NCBI GenBank assembly: GCA_036785705.1
Contig: JAWUZG010000029.1
Location: 14,833,501 to 14,897,500 of the forward strand
DNA from: Acanthornis magna
Lineage: Eukaryota > Chordata > Aves > Passeriformes > Acanthizidae
Direction: 5' to 3'
Length of the DNA: 64,000 nt
Shown here: positions 14,098-27,230 of the stretch, piece by piece
How positions within the stretch are numbered: position 1 is the stretch's first letter
How the letters are laid out: each line of letters begins with the position of its first letter
The notes under the pieces: generated by a model
Databases searched by the model: none
Told to the model about the DNA's origin: nothing
The model's input: the letters and a program-made list of their open reading frames with translations, nothing else
Translations under genes and position numbers: made by a program

Positions 14098-17000
14098 GAA
14101 GTAGAAACATAAGAATTACATTTACAGAGAAAGTAGAGTAACGGTAATGCAGTAATGGTAAAACCAGACTGTTTTATTCCTGCATAATTCATCACAACTA
14201 TCCCAGACTGGTGGTGGTTTAGAAAGTTCCTGCTGCTGTCATCCATGTCCTGTCTAATGCAACTATCTATTACTGCTTTACTTTAACATATGGATACTTA
14301 GTAAGGTATTGATCAAAATTATAGTGAAACTGGGACTTGAGAGAAGTTAAACCTAAACTTTTTGAGATGATCTCTGCACATCTGACCTCCTGCCATGCAG
14401 CTCACATGGATGCAGCCCAAGAGCAGGGCTCAGAAGGGCACTCCATCTCTTTCCTTACAGGTCAGAGATTGGACTTTTGTGGTTTCCGCCATTTTGTCAG
14501 TTCCAGAGAAGATAATGGAGAAAAGAAAGACCCTGAAACTACCATGACTGAGGGCAAGTGATGGGTGAAAAAGAAAGTGGGCACGCACAAGGATGAAAGG
14601 AACAACTCCTTTTTCATATTATTTGCTGAAAGGATCATACTGGGTTTCTGCATGATCCTTCCCAGAATTTGTGAAAGTTTATAAAAGGCAGGACAGTGAC
14701 AACCAAAACCAATATTCTCTTTGTAGCATGAAAGTATTTTGCTGCATTCCTATGTGTTTCATTTGCAAGACTTTCTGTTACATGAGATGAAGCATCAGCT
14801 GTCTGAGGTATCTCCATGTATTCCTGGTTTTAGTGCATAGCAAAAAGGGAACACTGGGTCAAGAACACCAAATTGCCTGTGTCGAATTGTGCAGCTGACA
14901 CAAGTGCAAAGTGTGGTGCCAAAAGACGTGGCCTTTTGTGGAAGCATATCTGAGATCCAAGAAACAATTCACAGGCTCCTGGTAGCCAAACACATCTAGC
15001 TCAGGCTGGGAAAGCTGCATTCATTTTAGCAATACAGGCTGCAGGCACGTCTGGGAAAGAAACACTGCTGTGCTCATAAACATGTTTCCTTGCAGAACAT
15101 GATCCAATTTTAAAGGCTTTCAATGCTACTGCTTGACATTTAGACTTTCTCCCACAAGAGACATGTAGTTGAGATGATTTTCCGTATGTCTTGGGTCTAT
15201 TCAAAAGAAAGGCTAATATTCATGAGCTAAAGAAACATTAGACTAAGGTCCCAGCTGAGGTCTAACCAGAGGATAGAAATGCATTAACCCCTTCACAAAA
15301 AAACTTTTTCGTAACTAGGACTAAAAATGCCCTTTTGTATGACTAACCTTTAAGCCAGGAGAGATATGACAAGCACCTTTACTGACAATATATTCTCAAT
15401 AATTTCAAGTGAAGTAAATACTCTGGAACAGAATGATAAGAGCCCGAGGCTTGGTTTATGTTATTGTTAGCTACCCATAGAGAGAACCTTTTTCACATAT
15501 GGTCACAGCTCAGGGAATCTGACCCTTTCCTGGAATTTTATATAATATCTTCTTCTTTTCAAAGAGGAACAATTCCAATGTATTGAAACAGTTTAGTGTC
15601 AGAACACATGGATGTTTTGTCAAAAAACGTGAATGTAAAATCAATGAAACATAAAGCAAAAGATTATTCAAATCAATCAAATCCTAATTAAGTAGGTAGC
15701 ACACTTAGGAATAATTATTTTTATTAATCAAATCTATTTTAAATTTCTTGGGTCATCCTCTACCATATTCAGACATAAATGAGGACCCTAATGCTCCACA
15801 TCTCCTTCTGCAGCCCTAACTTCTGAGAGATGTAAGAGACAGAAGAAAAGCAAATGTTTTAGGACCACAGTTGTGAAATCGCTCTATCAGCCTTAAACCA
15901 AGAAACTGCAGAGTCCACTCAGTAAAAAGCAATGTTTAATTTAGTATTTCAGACCACTGTACTTCCAAATTCTGAATAAAATAAAACACTGGCAACACTT
16001 TTGTGAATTCCTTATGTCTGTTCTTTTCCTGATTTTCATCTCGATATTATCCTTTTCCAAGAAAATTAACTGCAAAAGTTAAAAAATTATCTAATGCTCT
16101 CAACAGAGCATGCAGAAAAGAGAGTTAAGTTCACAAAGAATTTAAGAACAGAGAAAAGAGTAAAATACAGGCTCAAAAAGGGTATCAGAAGATGAGCACT
16201 TAAACAGCTGCAGAGCCCTGAATTTCTTACTTGATTTATTGGATGCTACACTGGAGTTTTTCTCCCTTATTTTGTTGAAAAGTTGAGCTCTCATTCATCT
16301 TCCCTGCACTATTTAATAATGTGAGAATCAACATTCTCATCTTCACTGATATCACAACTTTTATTTCATCACCCTTTTTCTTCAGGGCCAGAAGAACTTT
16401 CCCTGATTTGGTTTACTAGGGCTACAGACTAGTTTTGCCCCATGCTGAATGAGCAAGAAATCAATAGATAATACATTTGCATCTCAATGAATCACCTAAT
16501 TAGCTGCTTTCTAAAAATGAAATCAGTTAATTGCATATAACCTTCTCAGTAAGACTAAGTGATAGCAAATTCACTTTGCCAAGAAAATTCTTTATTTCAA
16601 CCACAGATCGCCGCTCTCTTTATTCCACGTGTATTTTCCATTACGTAGCTGTTGCTCATCTACTGGAGGCACGAATATCAGGCCATGTAAGCATAGTTGT
16701 GCATTGTGTGCACAAAGATTCCAAGCATGCAGGTCAAGGGATTTCAATGGACCTACACTTACATGTCTCAGGGCTATTACATGAGGGTGATGAATTTAGA
16801 GTAGCTTTTCAGCAATTTATAAAACTGGTCTTGTTTTTCTGACTATTGAGAATTATATGAACTGTGTATGTTAATGCAGAAGAAAGCTGTCTGTGGAAGA
16901 CAGGAAAGAATAAATTGTAAAAAGGCTCTTCTGACCAAATAATTGAGACATACCAAGGAACAATACCAGAGTTAGTAGCTTTGATTACTTTGCCTTCTAT

Positions 17001-17593
17001 CCAATCGTTCTATAAAATAACTTTTGCATAGAATATGAAAAGCCCATGAACACAGACAAACAATTGGTAGTATGAAATGTGATAAATCTCTGAAAACAGA
17101 AGCATTTTCCTTCACCCTGAGAGAAGGGCACATCTCTGTGAGGATATGATTTTAGGTAAACAAAACAGTAGGAAAGAAACATTTATTAGTAAAGAAACAT
17201 TTATACAATGTGTTGTTTTGCAGAGGTTTTTAAGGCCTTCCTTTTGCTCCAAGATCTTTTATTTTACTGACAAAACCCCAAAGAGTGTAATTTTTAATCC
17301 ACTAGTCTTACCCCCAAAGAGAAAGCTGCAAGAACCCAAATTCTAACAGGTCTGATACAAGTTACTGTAGCCAAGGTAGGAATTGGAGGGCCACACTCTC
17401 TAACTCTCCTCTGAGTAAAAATTACAGTATGAAAATGGATACCTAGAGGTGTACACTCAGAAAAAGAAAAAAAGTCAGCTGTCATTCTGATATTGAACTA
17501 ATAAAATCCATTCTCTGAAATTTTCAGCATTTACAGATGATTTACAGTAGGAACATCTCCTTATTTTTAATTTATTGACTATTTTAGTAATAT

Positions 17594-17611
17594 ATAGAAT
17601 ATATATTCTAT
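17594..17611. repeat. Perfect 18-base palindrome
   Basis: ATAGAATATATATTCTAT equals its own reverse complement. It sits in AT-rich intron and could extrude as a small cruciform. No function is implied. Confidence 0.85.
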
Positions 17612-20600
17612 GAAATGTGTATGCCTAAGATATGCATAGGAAAATAAAATTTAACAGCAACATTCCAAATTAAGATATAAGCACAGCACAGCCAGTTTAG
17701 TTCCTCCTTCTATGGCATCCTTGTCAAACCAAAAACATCAATCCAATGTATTTTTTAGCTTCACTTCTAGGAATTGTCATTCTTATATTTGACCTTTTGT
17801 TGGCACCTGCATTTCTTCCTGCCACATCACTGTGTATTCCTGAGACAGACTGAACGAAGGAAAATGAATGAATTAGAAACAGGAAATTCAGATTTATTAG
17901 GATTACCCTTCAGGAAAAGACTGTTTTCTGCACAGAAAGGATTCTTCTTATGTGCAAAATCTCTAGCTCTCTTGTTCTATTTGCTGAGGCTGTATTTGCC
18001 TTAATTTTAAAGGACTTCTGTGGCACACATTTGTGCAGCACAGAAATTATTTCTGAGGTCTTCAGAACTGTCTAGAATTTATTAGGGAAATAGCCCCTAG
18101 TGCAGGTATAATTCAGCCACTAAATAGTGCATTTAACCATCATGGCTCATCAGTCTCGGTCCATTTGTTGGGAAGTACAATAAAAACAGACACAGGGAGA
18201 AACAGCTCCATTTAGATTCTAAGCAATACCTACGTTTCCCAATACACTTTTCCACAAGATTTTTCACTACAGTGAAGTTGGTAAAAACCCTGCTAGTGCC
18301 AAAGTGGTCAACTATAGTTAAACCTTTCAGGGATCTTTCCTAAGTAGAGCTATAACACATTTTTTTCTCAGGAGGAATAAAAAACAGCCTGGATTAAAAA
18401 GCACTTCTACATAAATGCAGAGAGAGAAGGACATGGAATAAAATTACATGAAAAATATATGTTAAAGGAAACATGGGGGAAAAAAATTCTGAACAAGATA
18501 GATGAGAGAAATTTATTTAGGAAGTTTGGTGATAAGACTCTGCAGTGACTAGTTACATTTTCTCATGCAATCTTCTCTGATTGTCATGACAAATGCATGA
18601 ATTTTTAATTCTGGGTCATCATTAGCATCAGTCCTTTTGCCTATATACCAAAACATAATTTAAAATCCAGTGAGGTGGTGTGTGCTTACCTTACAGTGAA
18701 ATTATTTTGTCTTCATCCAAACAGAAAGGAATAGTTCAATAATATATTTTACATTTTAAATTTAAATTATATTGACATATGACATGTGCCTTAAAATTGT
18801 TGTCTTCATGATTATAGGTGCGAAATTGCTGTCCCTTTTCAAACAAAGAGATGCTGAGACTACGGTGTGGACCTAAGTTTTAGTGCCGGGAGTAATATGT
18901 TATCAGTATGTGCCCAACCAGTGCCTGAGAACTTTATGTTTTCATTTAGCTTTCTTAGAGATGAGAACACATGATAAACCTATCAGAGCTACCATCCTTC
19001 ACCCTGGCCTGGCAGCCTGGGTGATAGAGCCTGCTTTACATTCAGGCACAAGACAAATTAGAGTGCACTGGGCTCAGACTTCATGCTCTCTTCTTGCCAA
19101 GGAAGTAATTCATCTCTTCATGTTGATTGAGCGATACTGAGCAGTGTGCTGGGAAACAGGGGAGGAGGATGGAGTGGAAAATCATGGGGAGGGAAGGCAG
19201 GTAAACAGAAGAACAGTTAAAGGATTCTGACTAAGGAACTGAATAAGGAATTCAGGGCCTCATAACCAGTGCCAGGTAAAAAAGCATGATAATGTGTAGA
19301 GGCAGAATAAATGGTACAAACACATTCTCAAAAATGCATTTCCTTTTTTTAAAACCTTACTGTGCTTCTAGAATCAGACTAATTCAGAGTATGAAGGGGG
19401 AGAAATTATAAGATGTAGGTATATAAGCACATACTCTCCAGACCTAGATATAAGAAAAAGATCTATTAATCACTTGAAAAATGAGTTGGAGTAAGGACTT
19501 GTTTAACTCACCATTATTCAGGCTATACCATAAATAGCTGTCAAATGTGTGAGCGTATGACACCATACCCTGGACACCACCTCTGATTTCACTGGAAATT
19601 ATGAACAACTTACCACTGACAGCCTTGATTATATGATCTACCCCCAAAAGTGACATGTCTACGCTCTTTGTTGTCCATCTATATTTCAGATGTACATAAA
19701 CATACTGTACTAACATCAGCACAGTTCAATGTCCTTCATATAACACAAAATATTTTGAGTCACATTTTCTTCAGCTTTCAAGACAGAGGGAAACACAGAC
19801 TGATTAAGAATTGAAATAATTTTTATCCTTCAAACTTCAAGTCCCACATAAGGAAACTTAATTTTGTTTAAAAAATGTTCAAATACATATTATGCAATAA
19901 AATAATAAATACAATCTGGCCCTCTAATCACTCCTTAAAATATGTATATTCTTGACATTAGCATGAAGTTAGAAGACAGTAGAAAGTGGTGTGTATCCCC
20001 TCAATCACACTGTTCCTATAAACACAGAATTTGTTCATACTGACCTGGTAAGACGATACATAAAACCCCTATCATTTATTTCCACAGCATTTATTCTGTT
20101 TTATAATCTAGACAGTGTTCCGATCACAGAGCTAAGCTCATTTCAGTAAGCTTTAATCAATTTAATGAAATTTCTATTATGCTGCAAGTGTAAGCGTTTT
20201 AAGACTGCAAGCTTTTATATAATTCAAAATGATATTTTAAGTATGACATTTCCCCTAAATATTACTTCATCATGTATCTCTGATATTTTGGCAATGATTC
20301 TATGAAATCTGGCAGGATCAGTACATCACGAAGCCTTATGGAAAAAAAAAGTGATATCCCTTTGCTACTGCTAAGGTTAAATCTGTTTCACTAGTGAAGC
20401 TCAAAATACAGCATATCTGATGTTTTTCATGGCTGTTACTAGCACCATCAATCAATTTGCAAACAAGATTTTGAGATATGCAAAATACATAACCACATAA
20501 CACAAAAAACCTTAGAAAAAAATACAGGCTTTGTTATTAAAGTTTATCTGCCTTTATAGGTTGTAAAATAATGCAAATGAAATACTGAAGTATATTCCTA

Positions 20601-21445
20601 TTATTCTTCTGTATACAATTGCAATTTAGGAGACAGAAGAAACGATCAGGAAATTGTAAAATGTCTATTGTCCATTATTTAACTCTTAAGTTTAAAAACT
20701 AGCCTTCTCACAGTTTAAAAAAAGTTGTCCTTCTCTATTAGTAAAACAAAAAGTCATTCTATATTTACCTAAAATTATTTCAGTCTTAAACACAGTACCC
20801 TTTTAATATTATTAGATATTTTATTAATATAAATCTGTCTATAATCTCTATACTGCTTGTCAAAAACATACTAATAAGCAGTAAGATACAACCACATTAC
20901 TCTTTCAAGAATATTAATTTCAGTGCATCTTCAAAGCATATTCCCAGATTTGTCATTTTTATCTCTTGTTCATAAGATGATTAATTTTTAATAATACTAG
21001 TATCGATAACAATAACTGAAAATTTGATTTGCATTGTGTCATAAATCTAAACTGACTCACAAACACCCTTCAAAGAAGTCTAGCAATAAGTCTCTCAGAT
21101 TGCAATTTATTAAAGTGGAACCCTAAGTAATTTATCAGAAGATACATATGCAACAACTGTTTTCCTTGGGGAAAAAGATCAGCAAATTATTCATAAAGGA
21201 GATGATAAAATTCTTGTGCTTATTCATTATGGGAAATTATTTCTGAATTTTATCAGTAAATAAATAAGTAATTTGTTTTCACTTCATAAACTGAAAATAT
21301 ATTAGCAATTACAAGTTAGTTCTGTTCTAGTTTTGTCCATAAGTCACATTGTATTTTCCCTGTTACCCATCTGGGTCTTCTTTTGTAACTAACTCATCAC
21401 TAACTCATCTAGAAATGAAATTATGATAGCTTTATACCAGACATA

Positions 21446-21513
21446 CACAGACACACATAAATATATATTTGTTTATATATATGTGTATACATATGTGTAT
21501 ATATATATATAAA
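21446..21513. repeat. AT/GT-rich low-complexity array
   Basis: Alternating purine-pyrimidine sequence made of short ACAC, ATAT, TGTGTATA and ATATAT runs, ending in (TA)n. It is an imperfect microsatellite. Confidence 0.85.
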
Positions 21514-24500
21514 AATTGCAATCCATGATGTTTGGAAAGGACATAAGCTTTCTAAAATGGGAAAAATAATTTTAAATGTCTTTCTAAATCTAAAAGAATT
21601 GACATTTCAAACAGTATGCTTTTTCATAAAACTCATCCTTTTTTCATGCAATATTATTTTTAAAACAGCTCAAATTTCAAGAATCGCTTTCAGTTAGTCT
21701 GTAGTCATTGCAGCTTAAAATGAGCTTTTAATAATTATTTGTAGTAATAAATAACTTGGACTTGAATATTCAAGGAAAACTAATACATTAGTAGTGTGAA
21801 TAGAGCCAATTGTAAAGTCGTCCACAGTCAATTTTTAATTAGTCACCCTCAAATTAGTACTCTTAATGTAATTTTGTAGGTAGCCGAACAGCAGATATTA
21901 AATAACTTGCTGAGAGTCACATGCAGCCAGGCTGCAATATGTTGAACCCTTTCCAGATCTCTAGCTTTATTTCCACTGGGGTAACTTTTTAAGAGCATAA
22001 GAGAGAAATCCACATTTATCTTACAATTTTTAATTTAGACCAGAAAATAAGTTATCCTAAAAGTCAAATACACACTTATTATCAACTAAGCTAATAATAA
22101 CAATTTTCCGCCACAGATAATAAATACGAAGTGATTCCACTATGTTAAAGAAGTATGTTTAGGATGTTTGAGTTTTAATGATGTAATATAATAATTTTAA
22201 AATTATAAATGGTGCTTCACTGTAACATAATACATTGCAGAGTAGCAGATTGCATTAAATGAAGAACAAAAACTTTCATTGAAGCAGAAAATCAAAATAC
22301 CATCATAAAGTTCATGCAGATTAAAGTATTCAGCTTAGGTGGGTATGACAATGTGATGCAAAAAAAGGAACGGGATACACTCATGCAATTTTTTTAAAGT
22401 TGCGTGTATTTGTACCAGTGGGGTTTTTTTTGTTCAACATATATTTTTAGCATAAACCCTACAGACACAATAACTTAATTTCTAATTAATTTTATTTTTA
22501 ATGCTCCATGTACTTTATAGAATTCCTCTTTTATTTTCATTACAAGAAAAGTATTTTTGAAATGGTCTTAGGCTTATCATGAAAGCAAAATACTTCTATT
22601 TATTACACTAAGTAAGAACATCTTACATACAGTTTGCAAGCTGCTGAGATGTTGAAAGTTAATGAAATTGCAGATCAATAGGATTAGAAATGTGAGTCCA
22701 AATCATTGTGAACTGTAGAGCAGTAAACTCTAAGGCTGTTCCTGAAACTGCTAATAATCATATCTTTCCTGCCCTTGCATTTCCTGAAAGTAGCAAGGCA
22801 AAAAATGGAGTGAATTTTGTAAATGAGACTAGTTTCAGAGCAGTCTCATGAAAAATTATGGGTAAGGAAGAATGTTCTGTATGTCACACCCCGAAGAATA
22901 AAAAAGATGTTGGATGAAACAAATTTCATTAAGAACGCTCTCTGAATGTTGGTATCACCCTCTTCAAAGGATTATTTTTTTCTCAGCTCAGTAAAACCTG
23001 AGTTAGTACTGAAATTCCATCAGAGTCCTTACACATTTGCTCTTGAGTGTGAAAACAAATCTAAATGGTGAAATGCAAAGCTGCCTCGCTGTAATTATGG
23101 GCTGAGAATATATTCATTAGTCAGAGTCTTTCTTAAATACATTCAAGTAAAGAATAAAATAGAGTCTGCAGTAACTGCTAATACATTTGCAAGAGCAGTA
23201 GTATAATGAATACTTTCAAAAGATATTAGAATCATGGCAAACTTCTTTGACCCAATTAATGAAAGTTTCACTGCAAAATTTCCATGGAGATCCTCAATTG
23301 CAGTACTTCTCTACTTTCTCAATCCAATGTGACTTTTGAAAATCTGTCTTTATTAATTTTAAATTACAAGGTCATTCAGATGCCACAATATTAATTAAAG
23401 AAGGTATGTATGCAAACCAAATCATTTTTTTTTGAGTGTCAGCTACAGTGCCTGAACACAACTCCGAAAGTCATCAGTGAAAAGCTAAAAAGACCTTGCA
23501 TATGTCATAATCCAGTAAGAACTTCCAAGCACGGAACAGAGACAGCTACAAAACTCTTCAAATTTCCCTTACCTGTATAACATTCAGGAATTTTTTTCTA
23601 CAGGTGGATTGTAGAAAAATGGAGTTTGCATCTTTTTTGGTCTTCAAAATGTTGGAGCACTAAATAAAATTAGTTCTGTTGAACACATTTTTAATGAGTG
23701 CACATGTATGCACATGTGGTTGTGTGATTTTATAGAACCATCACAGTGGCTGATGGCACATTTTAAAAGCAAAGGAATTCCACTTACCAAATGATAGGCG
23801 AGTATGAGATTTTTACATTTCTTGGCACTAACATGAGATATGACTATAGTCTTTTTGCTAATATTTGTAGGATTCTTGAAAAGATCACTCACTGCATTTA
23901 TAAAAACCTGTCCTATTTGACTTTTGTTGAGATCATAAATATAATAAAATCTGTTTAAAAATGAAATAGGAATATATAACTGACAAAATGAGCCCCACTA
24001 TTCTCAGGAAAATTTAAGCTTCATTTATTATTCCAGTTGTATAATTCCTCAGTGACCTTTCTTCAAGATACATCAAGATATGCAGTATTCCATCTTCATG
24101 CTATATCACGTTTTTCACTAAGTATCTACAGAATAACTGAGTCACTACCAGCATGAACACTGTTTACTCACTCCATGATCTTTAAGACATTCAAATAATA
24201 AAAAGCTCTTCCTTTCCAGTTGTGGTTTCTCCTCCACTTCAGCCAAGTTCTTAAAAAAAGGCAACAGTGGAATGTGCAATCAAAAGAAAAGCAACATGGA
24301 AAAGCTTTAATCAAGTCAATGGGGATCAAAAATCGCAAAGACAATAAGTAAAAATAAGAGAGTTTAAAAAATGCAAGAGAGTGAGACTCTGGTCAACCTG
24401 TTCCTATGAATGAAAATTATGGGAATATGGGATCTGAACACCTTGTTCCAAAATTTTACTCTGGTTTGCTATGATGTCAGTGAAACCACAAAAAGCCTAA

Positions 24501-25254
24501 TTGATTATGGAAAACTCTGAACTTACAGAATCAAATATAAAAATCAGTTTTCAAAAAACTGACTGAAAAATTGACAAGCAAGTACAGAAAGTGTTTTGGG
24601 AAGTCTGGTCAGTAAGAATAATAACAGTCGGGTGTAAGAAGCAGATGAAGCCTTTTCAAACATCACTAAAGCTTTCTTCTTTTTGAGGCATCATCTACTT
24701 GGAAAAAGATTCACAAGGAAATATCCTTTGTGCCCTCTAGGGAGTATTTTTGCTGTTCTAGATTAAAGCAAAATACTTCCTACACAAATACAAAAACATC
24801 ATGCAAACTGCTATTCTACACCACTATTTGACTTGTTTATATCGATAAATAGAAGTTTGCTTACCAAAGGCTTTTCAGTCATTATATGTTACTAGTCACA
24901 GCATCTAATCTCACTTGGATTAGTTGGACAAGATCAAATGATAAGGATGCAGATCTCACTCCAGAGGCAGAAAGTCTGTGAAATCACTTCTCAGGATCAG
25001 CTGAGTTATGCATACATTTGGTATGATGGGCAATGAACTCAAAGAGACTAAGGGTATCCTTTATTGCCATGGCAACAGATCTAGTTTCTCTTTTCTCCAA
25101 TTTGCAATATAACCTTGACAGTGACCATCATCCCTCAAAAGTCTAGTATTTCATTTCTTAATTCATAAATACAGGATTTTTTCTTATAGCTGTATCATTA
25201 GTATTTATGTTAATCATCCTATCTTCCTATCTCAGAGAAATTGCTCTGTCTTAA

Positions 25255-25347
25255 GGAAAAACAACAACAACAAAAAAAGCAACCCCCCACTAGGAAAAAA
25301 AAAAAAAAAAAGAAAAAAAAAAAAAAGAGAGGGAAAAAAAAAAAGGA
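25255..25347. repeat. A-rich / homopurine low-complexity tract
   Basis: It begins with (ACA)n and a C6 run, followed from 25292 to 25347 by 56 bases that are only A or G, including long A runs interrupted by GAGAGGG. It is simple-sequence DNA and no retroposon body is attached. Confidence 0.9.
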
Positions 25348-26399
25348 TTCTGACCATTCAGTGAATAAGCTGAATAGCAGTGTCTTTGACAGGATTTAAT
25401 AACCCAAAATGGTCTAGCAATGTGCTGGTTAACTACTAATTCCCTCCTAAAGACATCATCAATATTAAATATTTAGTACTGCATTATCAAACCTTCTCCA
25501 CCCCAATTTAAACTCAAAGTAGACATACTTTGACACTTACAAGGTAATTTAAAGTAAACTGGGCAGTAAGCCAGTTGCCATCAGCAATCCACACTGGAGA
25601 TTCGTGCGTCTCCAACTTGTTACTTCCTGCTGCAAAGTACTATACAGCTAAGTTCAGTGCTTAGCTGGCAGGTGAAAAACAAGGCTTTAAACCTTCTCTT
25701 TCAGCTTCATGGTTTAGTTTTGCCAGTTTATGCAGATAAATCAGCTCTACATCACTGACTGTGAGATTCAATAAAGTTCTTTCTTTGGAAGATATAAGCC
25801 TTTAAATTCTGCTTCATGATTTACAAAAGCATCACTAATAAGTGTTCTTGTTAGAGCTGTAGACTGCCACTTTTATATGATGAGATTTGCTGTCTTCCGT
25901 AGAAGGTGATGACAGCCTGGGATTGCAGGCATACCAGGATTTAATTGGCAGCCCTAGATACAAAGGGCTACCTGCAGTTTGCTTACATAGTAGAAGCAGC
26001 AGATAATAATTGTAATTGGAGCTCCAATCAGGTTTCATACATGTGACAGAATTTACAATCAGCACTGAGAAACATACTCCACTCAGATCATACAAATTAG
26101 ACAGGCCATTTTCTAAAACATATATTTTTGCTCTGTTGACCACTTTCACAAACACTATATTTGGTGATATCTGGAACACATCCTGTTATGCATTTATGAC
26201 TCATTAAACCAGATTTCAAAAGTTCACAATTATCTAGATAAGTAGATTTCTCTGAAAAGTGAGTCAGTTGTCTGACTATCATCAGAATCAACAGCATTTA
26301 GGCAACTATTTGCTTAAGGTTGTTTACAATATTAACAGGTGCTCATTCACATACTTAAAACATTGAAGTGTGACTGAAAAATTGTGTTATATTTAGAGG

Positions 26400-26842
26400 C
26401 GGGAGAGAAAAAGGGGAGGAGACCACCAAGATGATCAGAGGGATTGAGCACCTCTCCTATGAGGAAAGGCTGAGAGAACTGGATTCTTTCAGCCTGGAAA
26501 TAGAAGGCTTACAGGTGCCTAACTGTGGCTTTCCAGTACCTGGAGGGAGCCTACAAGGAATATGGAGAGGGATCCTTTACAAGGACAGGGAGCAATGGCT
26601 TGAAACTGAAAGAGAGTAGGTTTAGATCAGGTATTAGGAAGAAATTCTTTACTGTGAGTGTGGTGAGACACTGGACTGGCTTCCCAGAAAAGTTGTGGAA
26701 GCCGCATTCCTGGGAGTGTTTAAGGCCAAGCTGGATGGGGCACAGAGTAATCTAGTCTGGTGGAACACGTCATTGCCCAGGAGAGAGGGGTTGGAGGTAC
26801 ACTGATCTTCCCTTCCAATCCAAGCCGTTCTATGATTTTGAA
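26400..26842 (+). mobile_element. CR1 LINE fragment, 3' portion including terminus
   Basis: Sense-orientation CR1 of about 440 bases. Landmarks in order are GAGCACCTCTCCTATGAGGA, a compressed or deleted segment near 26500, TTCCAGTACCTGGAGGGAGC, AGGTATTAGGAAGAAATTCT, AAGGCCAAGCTGGATGGGGC and the terminus CCTTCCAATCCAAGCCGTTC before TATGATTTTG. Short open frames inside it are decayed element sequence, not genes. It lies antisense to CNTNAP2. Confidence 0.95.
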
Positions 26843-27195
26843 GAGGAAAATCACAGATAGTTTAAACCTATGGAAAACCCATGGAGGAGCATCGGTAAGC
26901 CACGCCCCAAAGAAAGAAAAAAAAGCCTTTGAAAAGCCTTTGAGAGGTTATATTGCACCAAGAATTTATCTTTTCTTATTTCTATTTTTATTTTCCTGTG
27001 TAGATGTGTTGAATTGCGGCTGTGGACAATAAGCACACGGATACACTTAGAAGCAAAGCCAGGATACCCTTGAGAAAAAGGTTAAGTTGGTGGAAGTGCT
27101 ATTCCAGTATTAATTAACATTCTCTACTACTTAGAAGTATGATCATTTTCACACACCAGAAAAGCATATGTGGTTTTTTTTTCACATCACAATTC

Positions 27196-27196
<1 letters not shown>

Positions 27197-27227
<31 letters not shown>
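27197..27227. repeat. (AC)n microsatellite, about 15.5 units
   Basis: An uninterrupted 31-base AC dinucleotide run flanked by AATTCA and AGAGACATA. It is likely to be length-polymorphic. Confidence 0.95.

Positions 27228-27230
<3 letters not shown>

Larger units (their letters stand above)
11206..26399. other. Long intronic stretch without interspersed repeats
   Basis: About 15 kb of AT-rich intron in which I recognised no transposable element. It contains A19 at 14079-14097, a palindrome at 17594-17611, an AT/GT array at 21446-21513 and a purine-rich tract at 25255-25347. The part from about 19.7 to 23.6 kb is particularly AT-rich, with few open frames. No gene signal is seen. Confidence 0.6.

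Noticed and set aside
24712..24732. Near-palindrome CACAAGGAAATATCCTTTGTG as a binding site
   Set aside because: The arms are offset by one extra base and no known site is matched.
26431..27032. Open frames of 62, 76 and 90 codons as genes
   Set aside because: The first two are decayed CR1 sequence. The third starts in the CR1 tail and runs into unique intron, and none has a protein domain.
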